64,000 nucleotides of DNA from assembly GCF_007004095.1 (NCBI RefSeq), contig NZ_VHJK01000001.1:62001-126000 (forward strand), in the 5' to 3' direction. Each line of letters begins with the position of its first letter. Positions within the stretch are counted from its first letter, which is position 1. The notes under the pieces are model-generated. The model searched no databases. It was not told where the DNA came from and was given only the letters and a program-made list of their open reading frames with translations. The DNA is from Erythrobacter insulae. GTDB taxonomy: Bacteria > Pseudomonadota > Alphaproteobacteria > Sphingomonadales > Sphingomonadaceae. Made by a program: the position numbers and the translations under genes. This document shows positions 17,985 through 26,425 of the stretch, one piece after another.

Positions 17985-18722
17985 TCAACTGTCATCCCCG
18001 CCGAGCATTTCGTATTTGATCGTAATGCTGACACCGGTGCTGACTTGTCCGGGTTGAACCGGAGCCGATGCATCAGCTGAAGCCTCAAGGCTAATTGCGC
18101 GTTCCATCATTTGCGGCATGGGGCTGCTGCCGCTGAGCGTTTCGTTGATCTCAAGCACTTTGACATCATCATAACCAAGCATCGCCGCATAGGCTCTGGC
18201 ACGATCATTTGAACGCTCCACCGCACGCTTGCGAGCTTGATCTTTCGCTGCCTCGTCATCTTCAATCGAAAAAGTCGGCCCGCTCAGATCTGTTGCACCG
18301 GCCAAAACCAAAGCGTCGAGAGCCTGACCTGTTTCAGCAATATCACGCAGTTTTACGCTCACCCGATTTGACACCTCATACCCGCGAAACACCTGTTCTT
18401 GGGTTTGCCGATTGTAATCATAGCGCGCGTTCAAATTGATGCCGGTGGTCTGGATATCCTTATCCGCCACACCCAGCGATTTAATCCGGTCGATCACTTT
18501 GCGCATTTCGGCCGCATTCATCCGCATCGCAGCCACAGCGGTCGGTGCCTCGGTCGATACGCCCGCTCCAATCGTAACCAGATCGGGCGCAGTCGTGACA
18601 TTCTCTGACACAGAAAGCTCGATCACGGGCCCGTTTGCTTCGATTTCAACGGTTGCTGCGAATGCGGGTGTTGCTGCCATCACAGCAAGAGCAGCAGCGG
18701 CGGATAGAGTATAAAATTTCAT
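17985..18722 (-). CDS. SIMPL-domain (DUF541) periplasmic protein
   Basis: The product has 245 residues from the ATG at 18722, where MKFYTLSAAAALAVM begins a signal peptide cleaved near AFAA. The open frame extends a further 1.2 kb upstream opposite the amidohydrolase gene, but that part lacks sense. The mature protein has the SIMPL pattern: ATVEIEANG, then VTIGAGVST, KDIQTTGINLNARYDY, and the C-terminal tract ending VSITIKYEML. E. coli YggE, of this family, lowers oxidative stress by an unclear route. It is divergent from the amidohydrolase gene. Confidence 0.9.
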   Translation of the reverse strand: MKFYTLSAAAALAVMAATPAFAATVEIEANGPVIELSVSENVTTAPDLVTIGAGVSTEAPTAVAAMRMNAAEMRKVIDRIKSLGVADKDIQTTGINLNARYDYNRQTQEQVFRGYEVSNRVSVKLRDIAETGQALDALVLAGATDLSGPTFSIEDDEAAKDQARKRAVERSNDRARAYAAMLGYDDVKVLEINETLSGSSPMPQMMERAISLEASADASAPVQPGQVSTGVSITIKYEMLGGDDS

Positions 18723-18833
18723 TGGGTGATCTCCTGATGGATTAGATCGCGGCTTGATCATGTCCTTTGACTGAACAGGATATGTGCAAACCGAAATGGA
18801 ACAGCTACTGACACTGTGAACAGGGGAAATCGA

Positions 18834-20390
18834 ATGCTCAAGACGTTTCTGGCGGCTATCATCGTAACACTCACGGCGCCTGCATTGGCGCAGCCCGCCA
18901 TGGAGCGCGTGCCAGACCGGCCAGCCGGAGAAGGCGAAGGTCCGTTTGAAACCCTTTTGATCCGCGGCGCGACGATGATCGACGGCACCGGCGCCCCTCC
19001 CGAAGGTCCGGTTGATATCATCGTCAGAAACAACCGCATTGCCGCGATTGCTCGAGGTGGCGGCGCCGATATTGCAGCAGATCGCGTTATCGAGGCATCG
19101 GGGATGTATATCATGCCCGGATTTGTCGACACGCATGGTCATAACGGCGATCCGGCCAAGGCACCGCAACCGTCCTATGGCTTTAAATTGTGGCTGGCGC
19201 ACGGCGTTACCAGCGTGCGCGGGGTGGGTTTTGGATTTGGACCAAACGATCCGTCGATTGATCAAAAACGCCGCAGCGCGGCCAACACGATCACCGCACC
19301 GCGTTTGTTCGCCTACACCGTTCCGGGTGCCGTTGGCCCGTATGGTCCGATCGACAGCGCCGAAAAGGGCCGCGATTGGGTCCGCTGGATAAAGGCGGAA
19401 GGGTATGACGGGATCAAATTCTTCAACAATGAACCACCCCACATTCTCGAAGCGATCCTCGATGAAGCCGAACGCCAAGGCCTCGGGTCGGTCGCGCATC
19501 TTGGCCAGCGCGGTGTTGCCGATGTGAATGCACGCAAGGCGGTTGAGCTCGGGCTCGACGGGGTGACGCACTTCTATGGGCATTTTGAAAGCCTGCTCGA
19601 TAAAAGCCGCCTTCCGCAATATCCGGCTGATTACAATTATCTCGACGAACAATCGCGTTTTGCCTGGGTCGCGCGGTTGGCTGATCATGTCGGAGAGCCG
19701 GGTAGCGAAAAATGGAACGAATACATCGATTATCTGATCGATAACGATGTTACCTTGAGCCCCACTTTCAACATCTATTCCGCCAGCCGCGATGTGATGA
19801 AAGCCCGCAATCTTGAATGGCATGACAAATACACGCTGCCATCCCTCAATAGCTTTTACGAACCAAGCTTGACCAATCACGGCAGCTATTATCACGATTG
19901 GACCAGCGAAGATGAAACAGCGTGGCGGGCGTTTTATCGCAAATGGTTCGACCTGACCCGCGAATTCAAGGATCGCGGCGGGCGTGTCACGGCGGGATCT
20001 GATCCGGGCTATATCTACCAGACATGGGGTTTTGCCTATGTCGGAGAGCTGGAAATGCTGCGTGAAGCGGGCCTCACCCCGCTTGAGGTGATGCAGGCGG
20101 CAACGATCAATGGCGCACGCGAGATATACGATTCCAAGGGCATCGAGCCGCCGATGGGATCAATCACCGTGGGCAAGCTCGCCGATTTGGTGATCGTGCC
20201 TGAAAACCCGCTGGCCAATCTCAAAGTGCTGTACGGCACCGGGCACACCCGGTTGAACCGTGAACGCAATGAATTGGAAACGATTGGAGGTGTTCGCTGG
20301 ACCATCAAGGATGGGATCGTGTTCGATGCCCCCAAATTGCTTGAGGATGTGGCGCGAATGGTAGAGCAGCAAAAGGCAGCGCAGGAATAA
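18834..20390 (+). CDS. Secreted amidohydrolase-family metal-dependent hydrolase
   Basis: The product has 518 residues from the ATG at 18834, giving a signal peptide cleaved near ALAQ; a GTG at 18816 is in frame but less likely. Amidohydrolase features are the metal motif in GFVDTHGHNGD, further His residues in GSVAHLGQ and VTHFYGHF, and the Asp of TAGSDPGY, followed by the C-terminal composite domain GKLADLVIV. Members include secreted prolidase- and imidazolonepropionase-like enzymes. The substrate, perhaps a dipeptide or cyclic amide, cannot be assigned. Divergent from the SIMPL gene. Confidence 0.87.
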   Translation: MLKTFLAAIIVTLTAPALAQPAMERVPDRPAGEGEGPFETLLIRGATMIDGTGAPPEGPVDIIVRNNRIAAIARGGGADIAADRVIEASGMYIMPGFVDTHGHNGDPAKAPQPSYGFKLWLAHGVTSVRGVGFGFGPNDPSIDQKRRSAANTITAPRLFAYTVPGAVGPYGPIDSAEKGRDWVRWIKAEGYDGIKFFNNEPPHILEAILDEAERQGLGSVAHLGQRGVADVNARKAVELGLDGVTHFYGHFESLLDKSRLPQYPADYNYLDEQSRFAWVARLADHVGEPGSEKWNEYIDYLIDNDVTLSPTFNIYSASRDVMKARNLEWHDKYTLPSLNSFYEPSLTNHGSYYHDWTSEDETAWRAFYRKWFDLTREFKDRGGRVTAGSDPGYIYQTWGFAYVGELEMLREAGLTPLEVMQAATINGAREIYDSKGIEPPMGSITVGKLADLVIVPENPLANLKVLYGTGHTRLNRERNELETIGGVRWTIKDGIVFDAPKLLEDVARMVEQQKAAQE

Positions 20391-20438
20391 CCGCGCGGCC
20401 TTGCAGCCGCCGGTCCCCTCGCCTATTTGCCGCGGCCT

Positions 20439-22268
20439 ATGGCTCAACCTCCTATCCTCAGCCTTGAAGGGCTCGGCCTGCAACAAGGCGGCCGCTGGCT
20501 GTTCGGAGGTCCGCAGCCGGGCCAGGGTGCCGAACCAATTGATCTGCACGTTCTGCCGGGGGATCGGCTCGCACTGATCGGCCGCAATGGCGCGGGCAAG
20601 ACCACTCTGCTCAAAATCATTGACGACCGCATCGAAATGGATCGCGGCACCAGACGGGTCAAACCCGGTGTACGGATCGTCTTTTTGGAGCAAGAGCCCG
20701 ATCTCAGCCCATTCAAAACGCTGATGGATTTCGCGCTCGCAGGCGATGATGCGCCCGCCGAACACGAAGTGGACAACATCGCTGGGCAGCTCGGTATTGA
20801 TATGGCCCGCGAAAGCGCGACTGCGAGCGGAGGTGAGCGCCGGCGCGCAGCGATTGCTCGCGCGCTCGCTCAAGACCCCGATCTGCTGCTGCTCGACGAG
20901 CCAACGAACCACCTCGATCTTTCGGCGATTGACTGGTTGGAAGACTGGCTGACCCGGTACAAGGGGGCTTTCATCACGATCAGTCACGACCGGACATTCT
21001 TGAAACGACTGACCCGCGCGACCCTCTGGCTTGATCGGGGGACGCTGCGCCGTAAGGAAGTCGGTTTTGGCGGGTACGAAGCGTGGGAAGAGCAAGTCTA
21101 TGCCGAGGAAGCCCGTGCCGCCGAAAAGCTCGATGCCAAACTTAAGCTCGAAGCCCATTGGCTTGAGCGAGGCGTAACCGCCCGGCGCAAACGCAATCAG
21201 GGGCGGCTCGAAAAACTGGGTCAAATGCGCGCCGCTCGCGCCGCCATGATCTCCGATAGCGGCACAGCGAAAATGAAACTTGCCAGCGACGAAGACTTCA
21301 AATCCAAGTCTGTGATTGTCGCCGAAGGCATCACCAAGAGTTTCGGCTCAGGCGATGAACGCCGCACCATCATCAAACCTTTTTCGCTGCGCATCCAGAA
21401 CGGCGATCGGATTGGTATTGTCGGCGCGAATGGTGCGGGCAAAACCACCTTGCTAAAAATACTTACGGGTGAACTTGAACCCGATAGCGGACGGATCACC
21501 CGCGCCCGCACTCTGTCCGGTGTAATGATTGATCAGCAACGCAAATTGCTCGAACCCGATGCAAGCGTGCGCGACATTCTTGCCGAAGGCGGGGACTGGA
21601 TTGATGTACGCGGCAACCGCAAGCATGTTCAGGCCTATCTCAAGGACTTTCTGTTCGACCCGAAGATCGTCGACACCAAGGTCGGCATCCTGTCCGGCGG
21701 TGAGCGTTCGCGGCTTCTGCTGGCCCGCGAATTTGCCCGGACGGCGAACTTGCTCGTGCTTGATGAGCCGACCAACGATCTTGACCTCGAAACGCTTGAT
21801 CTGCTGCAAGAAGTGATCGCTGATTTCGACGGTACCGTCCTTATCGTGAGCCATGACCGTGATTTTCTGGACCGGACCGTGACCGTTACGCTAGGTCTGG
21901 ATGGATCGGGCACGGTCGATATTGTGGCTGGCGGCTATGCGGATTGGGAAGCCAAACGCTCTCGGCACATTGTCGGCAAATCCAAAACCAAATCTGCACC
22001 GGCGCAATCCAGCAAGCCCGCTTCTGCACCCGCCAGACCCGACAAACTTTCATACAAAGACCAACGCGATTACGAGGTCTTGCCCGCACGGATCGAAGAG
22101 CTGGAGACCGCAATCTCAAAGGGCGAAGCCATCCTTGCCGACCCCGACCTTTACGCATCCGACCCGCAACGTTTTGCGACCATATCGAAGGGCGTCGAAA
22201 ATGCCCGTGCGGAAAAAGACGCTGCCGAAGAACGCTGGCTAGAACTCGCCGAACAGGTCGAGGGGTGA
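20439..22268 (+). CDS. uup: ABC-F family ATPase, Uup-like
   Basis: The product has 609 residues from the ATG at 20439; a TTG four codons upstream is less likely. It has two ABC cassettes without membrane segments: GRNGAGKTT with LLLLDEPTNHLD, and GANGAGKTT with LVLDEPTNDLDLE. The C-terminal 90 residues form a charged coiled coil typical of Uup. ABC-F proteins act on the ribosome; Uup has also been linked to ribosome assembly and DNA stability. The stop codon overlaps the GTG start of the uracil-DNA-glycosylase-like gene (GTGA), so the two are translationally coupled. Confidence 0.9.
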   Translation: MAQPPILSLEGLGLQQGGRWLFGGPQPGQGAEPIDLHVLPGDRLALIGRNGAGKTTLLKIIDDRIEMDRGTRRVKPGVRIVFLEQEPDLSPFKTLMDFALAGDDAPAEHEVDNIAGQLGIDMARESATASGGERRRAAIARALAQDPDLLLLDEPTNHLDLSAIDWLEDWLTRYKGAFITISHDRTFLKRLTRATLWLDRGTLRRKEVGFGGYEAWEEQVYAEEARAAEKLDAKLKLEAHWLERGVTARRKRNQGRLEKLGQMRAARAAMISDSGTAKMKLASDEDFKSKSVIVAEGITKSFGSGDERRTIIKPFSLRIQNGDRIGIVGANGAGKTTLLKILTGELEPDSGRITRARTLSGVMIDQQRKLLEPDASVRDILAEGGDWIDVRGNRKHVQAYLKDFLFDPKIVDTKVGILSGGERSRLLLAREFARTANLLVLDEPTNDLDLETLDLLQEVIADFDGTVLIVSHDRDFLDRTVTVTLGLDGSGTVDIVAGGYADWEAKRSRHIVGKSKTKSAPAQSSKPASAPARPDKLSYKDQRDYEVLPARIEELETAISKGEAILADPDLYASDPQRFATISKGVENARAEKDAAEERWLELAEQVEG

Positions 22269-22864
22269 TCCGCGAGCAGGCCGAAACGCTCCATGCGCAG
22301 ATAAAAGCCTGCACCCTCTGCGCCGATCACCTGCCGCTGGGTCCGCGGCCGGTGGTTCAATTCTCTCCTGCATCGCGCATCGTGATTATCGGCCAAGCGC
22401 CCGGTACAAAGGTCCATAATAGCGGGATTCCATGGGATGATGACAGCGGAGACCGGCTGCGCGACTGGCTGGGTATCGACAAAGCAAAATTCTACAATGC
22501 CGATAATATCGCGATCGTCCCGATGGGTTTTTGCTACCCTGGTAAAGCGAGCGACGGCGATGCACCGCCTCGCAAGGAATGTGCTCCGCAATGGCATAGA
22601 CAGGTGCTTGACCTCCTTCCCGATGATCGTTTGACCCTGCTTGTCGGTGCCTACGCTCAAGCGCATTATCTGCCCCAAACGCGCGCCCTGACGCTTACCG
22701 AGCGCGTGCGCCAGTTTGCGGATTTTGCACCGGTCATTCCGCTGCCTCATCCCGCGTGGCGGGTCCGCATGTGGATGACCAAGCAACCTTGGTTCGAAAA
22801 TGCGCTGCTTCCCGAACTTCGCAAACGCATAAAAGCGGCCTTGGCAAAGCCTGCAAACGGGTGA
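22265..22864 (+). CDS. Uracil-DNA glycosylase superfamily protein with a probable [4Fe-4S] cluster
   Basis: The product has 199 residues from the GTG at 22265. Four Cys at 16, 19, 90 and 106 have the C-x2-C ... C-x15-C spacing of family 4 uracil-DNA glycosylases. The pocket motif reads GQAPGTKVHNSG where family 4 enzymes have GEAPG, and a C-terminal LPHPAWR matches the second catalytic motif. It probably removes uracil or another damaged base, or binds DNA, but the Glu-to-Gln change makes the activity uncertain. It is coupled to uup by a four-base overlap. Confidence 0.8.
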   Translation: MIREQAETLHAQIKACTLCADHLPLGPRPVVQFSPASRIVIIGQAPGTKVHNSGIPWDDDSGDRLRDWLGIDKAKFYNADNIAIVPMGFCYPGKASDGDAPPRKECAPQWHRQVLDLLPDDRLTLLVGAYAQAHYLPQTRALTLTERVRQFADFAPVIPLPHPAWRVRMWMTKQPWFENALLPELRKRIKAALAKPANG

Positions 22865-22927
22865 CACATCCGCCGATGTGTCATCTGCCTCCTACAAAGC
22901 AGGCTATTGATATCATTGAATTTCACT

Positions 22928-22958
22928 GTGTAGGACACGCATGACAATCGTCCAACAC
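22928..22958. repeat. Inverted repeat between convergent genes (TGTAGGAC family)
   Basis: GTGTAGGAC at 22928-22936 is the reverse complement, with one mismatch, of GTCCAACAC at 22950-22958. It lies in the gap between the convergent UDG-like and DUF6456 genes. The TGTAGGAC octamer recurs at 55206-55213 and 55372-55379 around other hairpins. It could act as a bidirectional terminator or be a small dispersed repeat. Confidence 0.5.
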
Positions 22959-22961
22959 GGA

Positions 22962-23432
22962 TCATCTGATCCGGTAAAAATCCGCGACCCTTTCAAGCGC
23001 CAATTTCAACACGAGTTTGCCGCTGCGCGCAGGCCAGCCCATTGCTTTTTCCGCGTCGGGCAAACCCTCACCCGCGCATACGACCCGCCACAACACGTCC
23101 GCCAAACCGCTACCCGCTTGCGCCAGAGCAGCATCAAAACGTGATTTGGCCGCTATCTGCCTTTCTGTTGCAGATAGCCCCTGATCACCGGTTGTTTTGA
23201 TGCGCACAGGATCCCAGCGCATGGTTACGTTGGGCGATAACTGGGCCCGCTCATAATCGCGGCGCAGCGCCTCGCCCGCTTCGAACAGGCGCGCCTCAAG
23301 ATGGCCGCGTGAATACAGCCAAGCGATCGGGCTTTCACCGGTGTTCACCGTGACCGTCCGGCGTTTGCCGCTCGCCCCTCCTGCTCTCTTTGGGCCTTCG
23401 CTGGTCAATTCGCGTTCCACCAGTTTGCGCAT
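22962..23432 (-). CDS. DUF6456 domain protein
   Basis: The product has 156 residues from the ATG at 23432, with a GGAG ribosome site about eight bases upstream; the open frame continues to 23513 without a good start. After a basic N-terminus comes the DUF6456 pattern: ESPIAWLYSRG, then EAGEALRRDYERAQLSPNVT, and GWPARSGKLVLKLALERVADFY at the end. The domain is common in alphaproteobacteria and of unknown function, often beside or fused to DNA-binding domains. It is divergent from an XRE regulator with a palindromic site between them. Confidence 0.8.
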   Translation of the reverse strand: MRKLVERELTSEGPKRAGGASGKRRTVTVNTGESPIAWLYSRGHLEARLFEAGEALRRDYERAQLSPNVTMRWDPVRIKTTGDQGLSATERQIAAKSRFDAALAQAGSGLADVLWRVVCAGEGLPDAEKAMGWPARSGKLVLKLALERVADFYRIR

Positions 23433-23508
23433 CACATTCACTCCAAATTTGCCAAATAGGTGATATTTCCCTTGCAATAGTGCCGCTGCTGTAGGAAAGA
23501 TCGAAATG

Positions 23509-23519
23509 ACCAAATTGGT
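23509..23519. promoter_or_regulatory. Palindromic operator candidate in the DUF6456/XRE divergent region
   Basis: ACCAAATTGGT is a perfect 11-base palindrome. It lies 24 bases before the TTG start of the XRE gene and about 77 bases from the DUF6456 start. Autoregulation by the XRE protein is a reasonable guess. Confidence 0.35.
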
Positions 23520-23542
23520 TCTTCATATAATGGAGATCGCGC

Positions 23543-24124
23543 TTGATTAACCGCATTCGGGATATTCGAAAGGCCAAGGGGGTAACCCTCGCCGAGCTGG
23601 CAGAGGCATGCAATCCGCCCACAACCGCGCAGACGATCGGACGGCTTGAAACGGGGATGCGCAATCTCTCGATCAAGTGGATGGACCGCATCGGTTCGGC
23701 TCTGGACGTTGATCCTGAAAGTCTCGTGCGATCCGATGGCGCGCCTCAAGCGCAGATCGTGGCCGAATTGAATGGAGCCGGTGCCGACGCTCTTTCTACA
23801 CCGCGAGAGGCGGTGATGCCCTCCGATCTGGCAGCGCGAGGCACAAATAACCCCCTGATGGTTCTACAGGTGCAAGAGAGCACGGGTGAATTTCGTCCGG
23901 GCGATCTGATCTGGATGCGCCAGCTTGACCCGCAAGATGCCGGCGAGGCAATCAATCGCGATTGTCTTGTACCTCGTCCCGGCGGGCGCTTTGCGTTTGG
24001 GCGGCTGATCGATCGAAGGGGCACGTTGGTCGGATTGCTGCCGCCCGGTGCCGGGCAGAAACAGCAGGTCGTGGATAACCCGCCATGGATCGCAGTATCC
24101 GTGATGTTGGTGCGCCCGCTGTGA
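23543..24124 (+). CDS. XRE-family transcriptional regulator with a LexA/S24-like C-terminal domain
   Basis: The product has 193 residues from a TTG at 23543, with GGAG eight bases upstream; no ATG or GTG in frame fits. Residues 1-60 form an XRE helix-turn-helix (VTLAELAEACN, then TIGRLETGMRNLS). The C-terminal half looks like the S24/LexA fold of phage repressors (MVLQVQESTGEFRPGDLIWM, then RFAFGRLIDRRG), but the Ser-Lys peptidase pair is not evident, so it may be a ligand- or dimer-forming relic. It probably represses itself and perhaps the divergent DUF6456 gene. Confidence 0.8.
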   Translation: MINRIRDIRKAKGVTLAELAEACNPPTTAQTIGRLETGMRNLSIKWMDRIGSALDVDPESLVRSDGAPQAQIVAELNGAGADALSTPREAVMPSDLAARGTNNPLMVLQVQESTGEFRPGDLIWMRQLDPQDAGEAINRDCLVPRPGGRFAFGRLIDRRGTLVGLLPPGAGQKQQVVDNPPWIAVSVMLVRPL

Positions 24125-24205
24125 TGGCGCCGTTTTAACCGTGTTTGTTGCGCGCTTCTTACCGGATCTGGCGCCACATAACGATGCAGTCACCTGGGAG
24201 ATATT

Positions 24206-25387
24206 TTGAAGCACGTTCTTTCCCTCAGCACGCTCTATCCCAACGCGTCAAATCCGCGTTTCGGGACATTTGTGGCGCGTTCTTTGGAAGGGCTGGCAAA
24301 GCGCGGTGATTGGCGGGTCACCGTGATCAATCCGATTGGGCTGGCGCCGGTAATTTTTGGCAAATATCGGGCGCTGGCCGATCTGGCAGAGGTTTCGACC
24401 GAGGGCGGCATTGACGTTCACCGCCCGCATTTCACCCTGATCCCCAAAGTCGGGGCGCGGCGCAACGCAGCGGCCATTGCCAAGGCTGCTTTACCGGTCG
24501 CAAAGGCAATTCATGCGCAGCATCCGGTGGATATCATTGATGCTCAGTATTTCTTTCCCGATGGGCCTGCCGCTGCGATCATTGCCGATGAAATGGGCCT
24601 TCCCTTGTCGATCAAGGCGCGAGGCAGCGATATCAATTATTGGGGTCATCACAGTTTCGCTCTGGAGCAAATGCAGCAGGCCGCATCTCAGGCAGCAGGC
24701 CTGTTGGCGGTCAGCGAGGCGTTAAAGCGGGAGATGGTGACGCTTGGCCTTCCCGAAGACAAGATCGCAATCCATTACACCGGCCTTGACCGGAACCGTT
24801 TCCGACCACTCGATCATACGCAATTGCGCAGTCAGGTCAGCTCTGAACTAGGGTTCGATTTGCCCGCCCATCTTCCTTTGCTGGTATGCGTGGGCGCTCT
24901 GATGAAAAAGAAGGGGCAAGACCGCGCAATTGCGGCCTTGCCCAGCATCGAAGGCGCGAGACTAGTGCTGATTGGCCAAGGCGAGGATGAGGCCGATTTC
25001 CGGCAACTTGCGCGGGAAAAAGGCGTAGCCGACCGCGTCCATTTCACCGGATCGATTGATCACGATATGCTGCCGCTGATCCTGTCGGCTGCCGATGTCA
25101 TGGTTTTGCCGACCGAGAACGAAGGATTGGCCAACGCCTGGGTAGAAGCCCTCGCCTGCGGCACTCCGGTCGTCACCACCGATGTTGGCGGCGCGCGCGA
25201 ATTAATCGTAAATGATACCGCCGGACGCCTGCTGCCCGATCGCTCGCCAGAGGCCCTAGTCAAAGCCGTGAATTCCGTGCTGAATACACCGCCAGACCCG
25301 CTGGAGGTTGCAGCGACGACAGAGCAATTCAGCTGGGAAAACCACGCTGGAATTCTCGCCGCGCATTACGAGCGGCTGACTGGCTGA
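24206..25387 (+). CDS. Glycosyltransferase family 4 protein
   Basis: This 393-residue GT-B enzyme begins at a TTG with GGGAG just upstream. The N-terminal Rossmann half starts MKHVLSLSTLYPN and holds FGTFVARSLEGLAKRG; the C-terminal half has the sugar-nucleotide region VGALMKKKGQDRAI, the GSIDHDMLPLILSAADVMVLPT stretch, and the EGLANAWVEALACGTPVV motif with the conserved Glu. It probably adds a sugar to an envelope polysaccharide or glycolipid. It stands alone between the XRE regulator and the convergent secF, so its pathway is unknown. Confidence 0.88.
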   Translation: MKHVLSLSTLYPNASNPRFGTFVARSLEGLAKRGDWRVTVINPIGLAPVIFGKYRALADLAEVSTEGGIDVHRPHFTLIPKVGARRNAAAIAKAALPVAKAIHAQHPVDIIDAQYFFPDGPAAAIIADEMGLPLSIKARGSDINYWGHHSFALEQMQQAASQAAGLLAVSEALKREMVTLGLPEDKIAIHYTGLDRNRFRPLDHTQLRSQVSSELGFDLPAHLPLLVCVGALMKKKGQDRAIAALPSIEGARLVLIGQGEDEADFRQLAREKGVADRVHFTGSIDHDMLPLILSAADVMVLPTENEGLANAWVEALACGTPVVTTDVGGARELIVNDTAGRLLPDRSPEALVKAVNSVLNTPPDPLEVAATTEQFSWENHAGILAAHYERLTG

Positions 25388-25419
25388 CCCGTTTACCGCG
25401 TTTACAGCGCTTACCGGGC

Positions 25420-26412
25420 TTAGGCTTTGCCGCCTTCGATTTCGCCGCGTGCGATCTTTTCCTGACGGTCCGCTTCGCTTTCCTGCGGGACAAAGCTGTC
25501 CGATGTCACACCGAGCCAGATCAGGATCGGCGCGGCGAGATAGACACTGGAATATGTACCGACAAACAAACCCACGGTAATTGCCAGCACCAAGCCAAAC
25601 AGACTTGCCGGACCAAACAACAGCAGCGGCAAAAGCGCGACGAGCAGCGTGAGCGAGGTCATCACCGTCCGCGCCAGCGTCTCGTTCACCGAGAGATCAA
25701 GCAGTTCGGGGAGCGGCATCTTGCGGAATTTCTTCAAATTCTCACGGACCCGGTCATACACAACGATAGTGTCGTTCAGCGAGTAACCGATAATCGCGAG
25801 GATCGCAGCGATAATCTGAAGGCTGAATTCCAGCTGGAAGACTGCAAACAGCCCAAGCGTCAGGGAAACATCGTGGAACAATGCGAACAACGCCCCGACG
25901 CCGAACTGCCATTCAAAGCGGATCCAGATATACATCGCCACCCCGAGCATGGCGAGCGCGAGTGCAATGACAGCATCGGTGCGGAATTCGCTGGCGACCT
26001 TGCCTGAAACGGTGTTGTTTCCGTCTGTCCGGATATCGGAATATTGCCCTTGGATAAGAGCGATAACTTCGTTCCCGATTTCGGTCGCGGCACCCGGCGT
26101 CGCTTCGGCTTCTGCAGGCAGAGGGACCCGGATCGAAACCACATTGGGGGCGCCGAATTCCTGAACCACTGGCGCTCCGTACCCAAGCCTGGCGACACTC
26201 CGACGCAGATCGGCGATTGGGGCCTGATCGAGCTGTTCAAAGGTAATCTGAACTTCCTGACCACCGGCGAAATCAACCCCGTAATTCAGGCCCTGTGTAA
26301 ACACCGCAGCCCAGCTCGCTACGATCAGAAGCAAGCTGATGATGAAGAACGGAACCCGCAGTTTCAGGAATTTAATATTTGTGTCAGCGGGGACGAGCTT
26401 GAGCAATTTCAT
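25420..26412 (-). CDS. secF: Protein translocase subunit SecF
   Basis: The product has 330 residues from the ATG at 26412; 20 upstream codons are open but not family-like. It has TM1 at about 20-38, the periplasmic P1-like domain, and five further TM segments with GYSLNDTIVVYDRVREN and the MTSLTLLVALLPLLLFG region. With SecD it forms the proton-driven part of the Sec machine that helps release secreted proteins. The yajC-secD-secF order with short gaps (13 bases between secD and secF) indicates an operon. Confidence 0.96.
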   Translation of the reverse strand: MKLLKLVPADTNIKFLKLRVPFFIISLLLIVASWAAVFTQGLNYGVDFAGGQEVQITFEQLDQAPIADLRRSVARLGYGAPVVQEFGAPNVVSIRVPLPAEAEATPGAATEIGNEVIALIQGQYSDIRTDGNNTVSGKVASEFRTDAVIALALAMLGVAMYIWIRFEWQFGVGALFALFHDVSLTLGLFAVFQLEFSLQIIAAILAIIGYSLNDTIVVYDRVRENLKKFRKMPLPELLDLSVNETLARTVMTSLTLLVALLPLLLFGPASLFGLVLAITVGLFVGTYSSVYLAAPILIWLGVTSDSFVPQESEADRQEKIARGEIEGGKA

Positions 26413-26425
26413 GTCAGATCCCTCC

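Noticed and set aside
18723-19895. A very long minus-strand open frame extending the SIMPL gene upstream
   Set aside because: It lies opposite a well-supported amidohydrolase gene, has no family-like sequence or signal peptide, and the SIMPL protein begins cleanly with a signal peptide at 18722. It is an antisense shadow favoured by codon bias.
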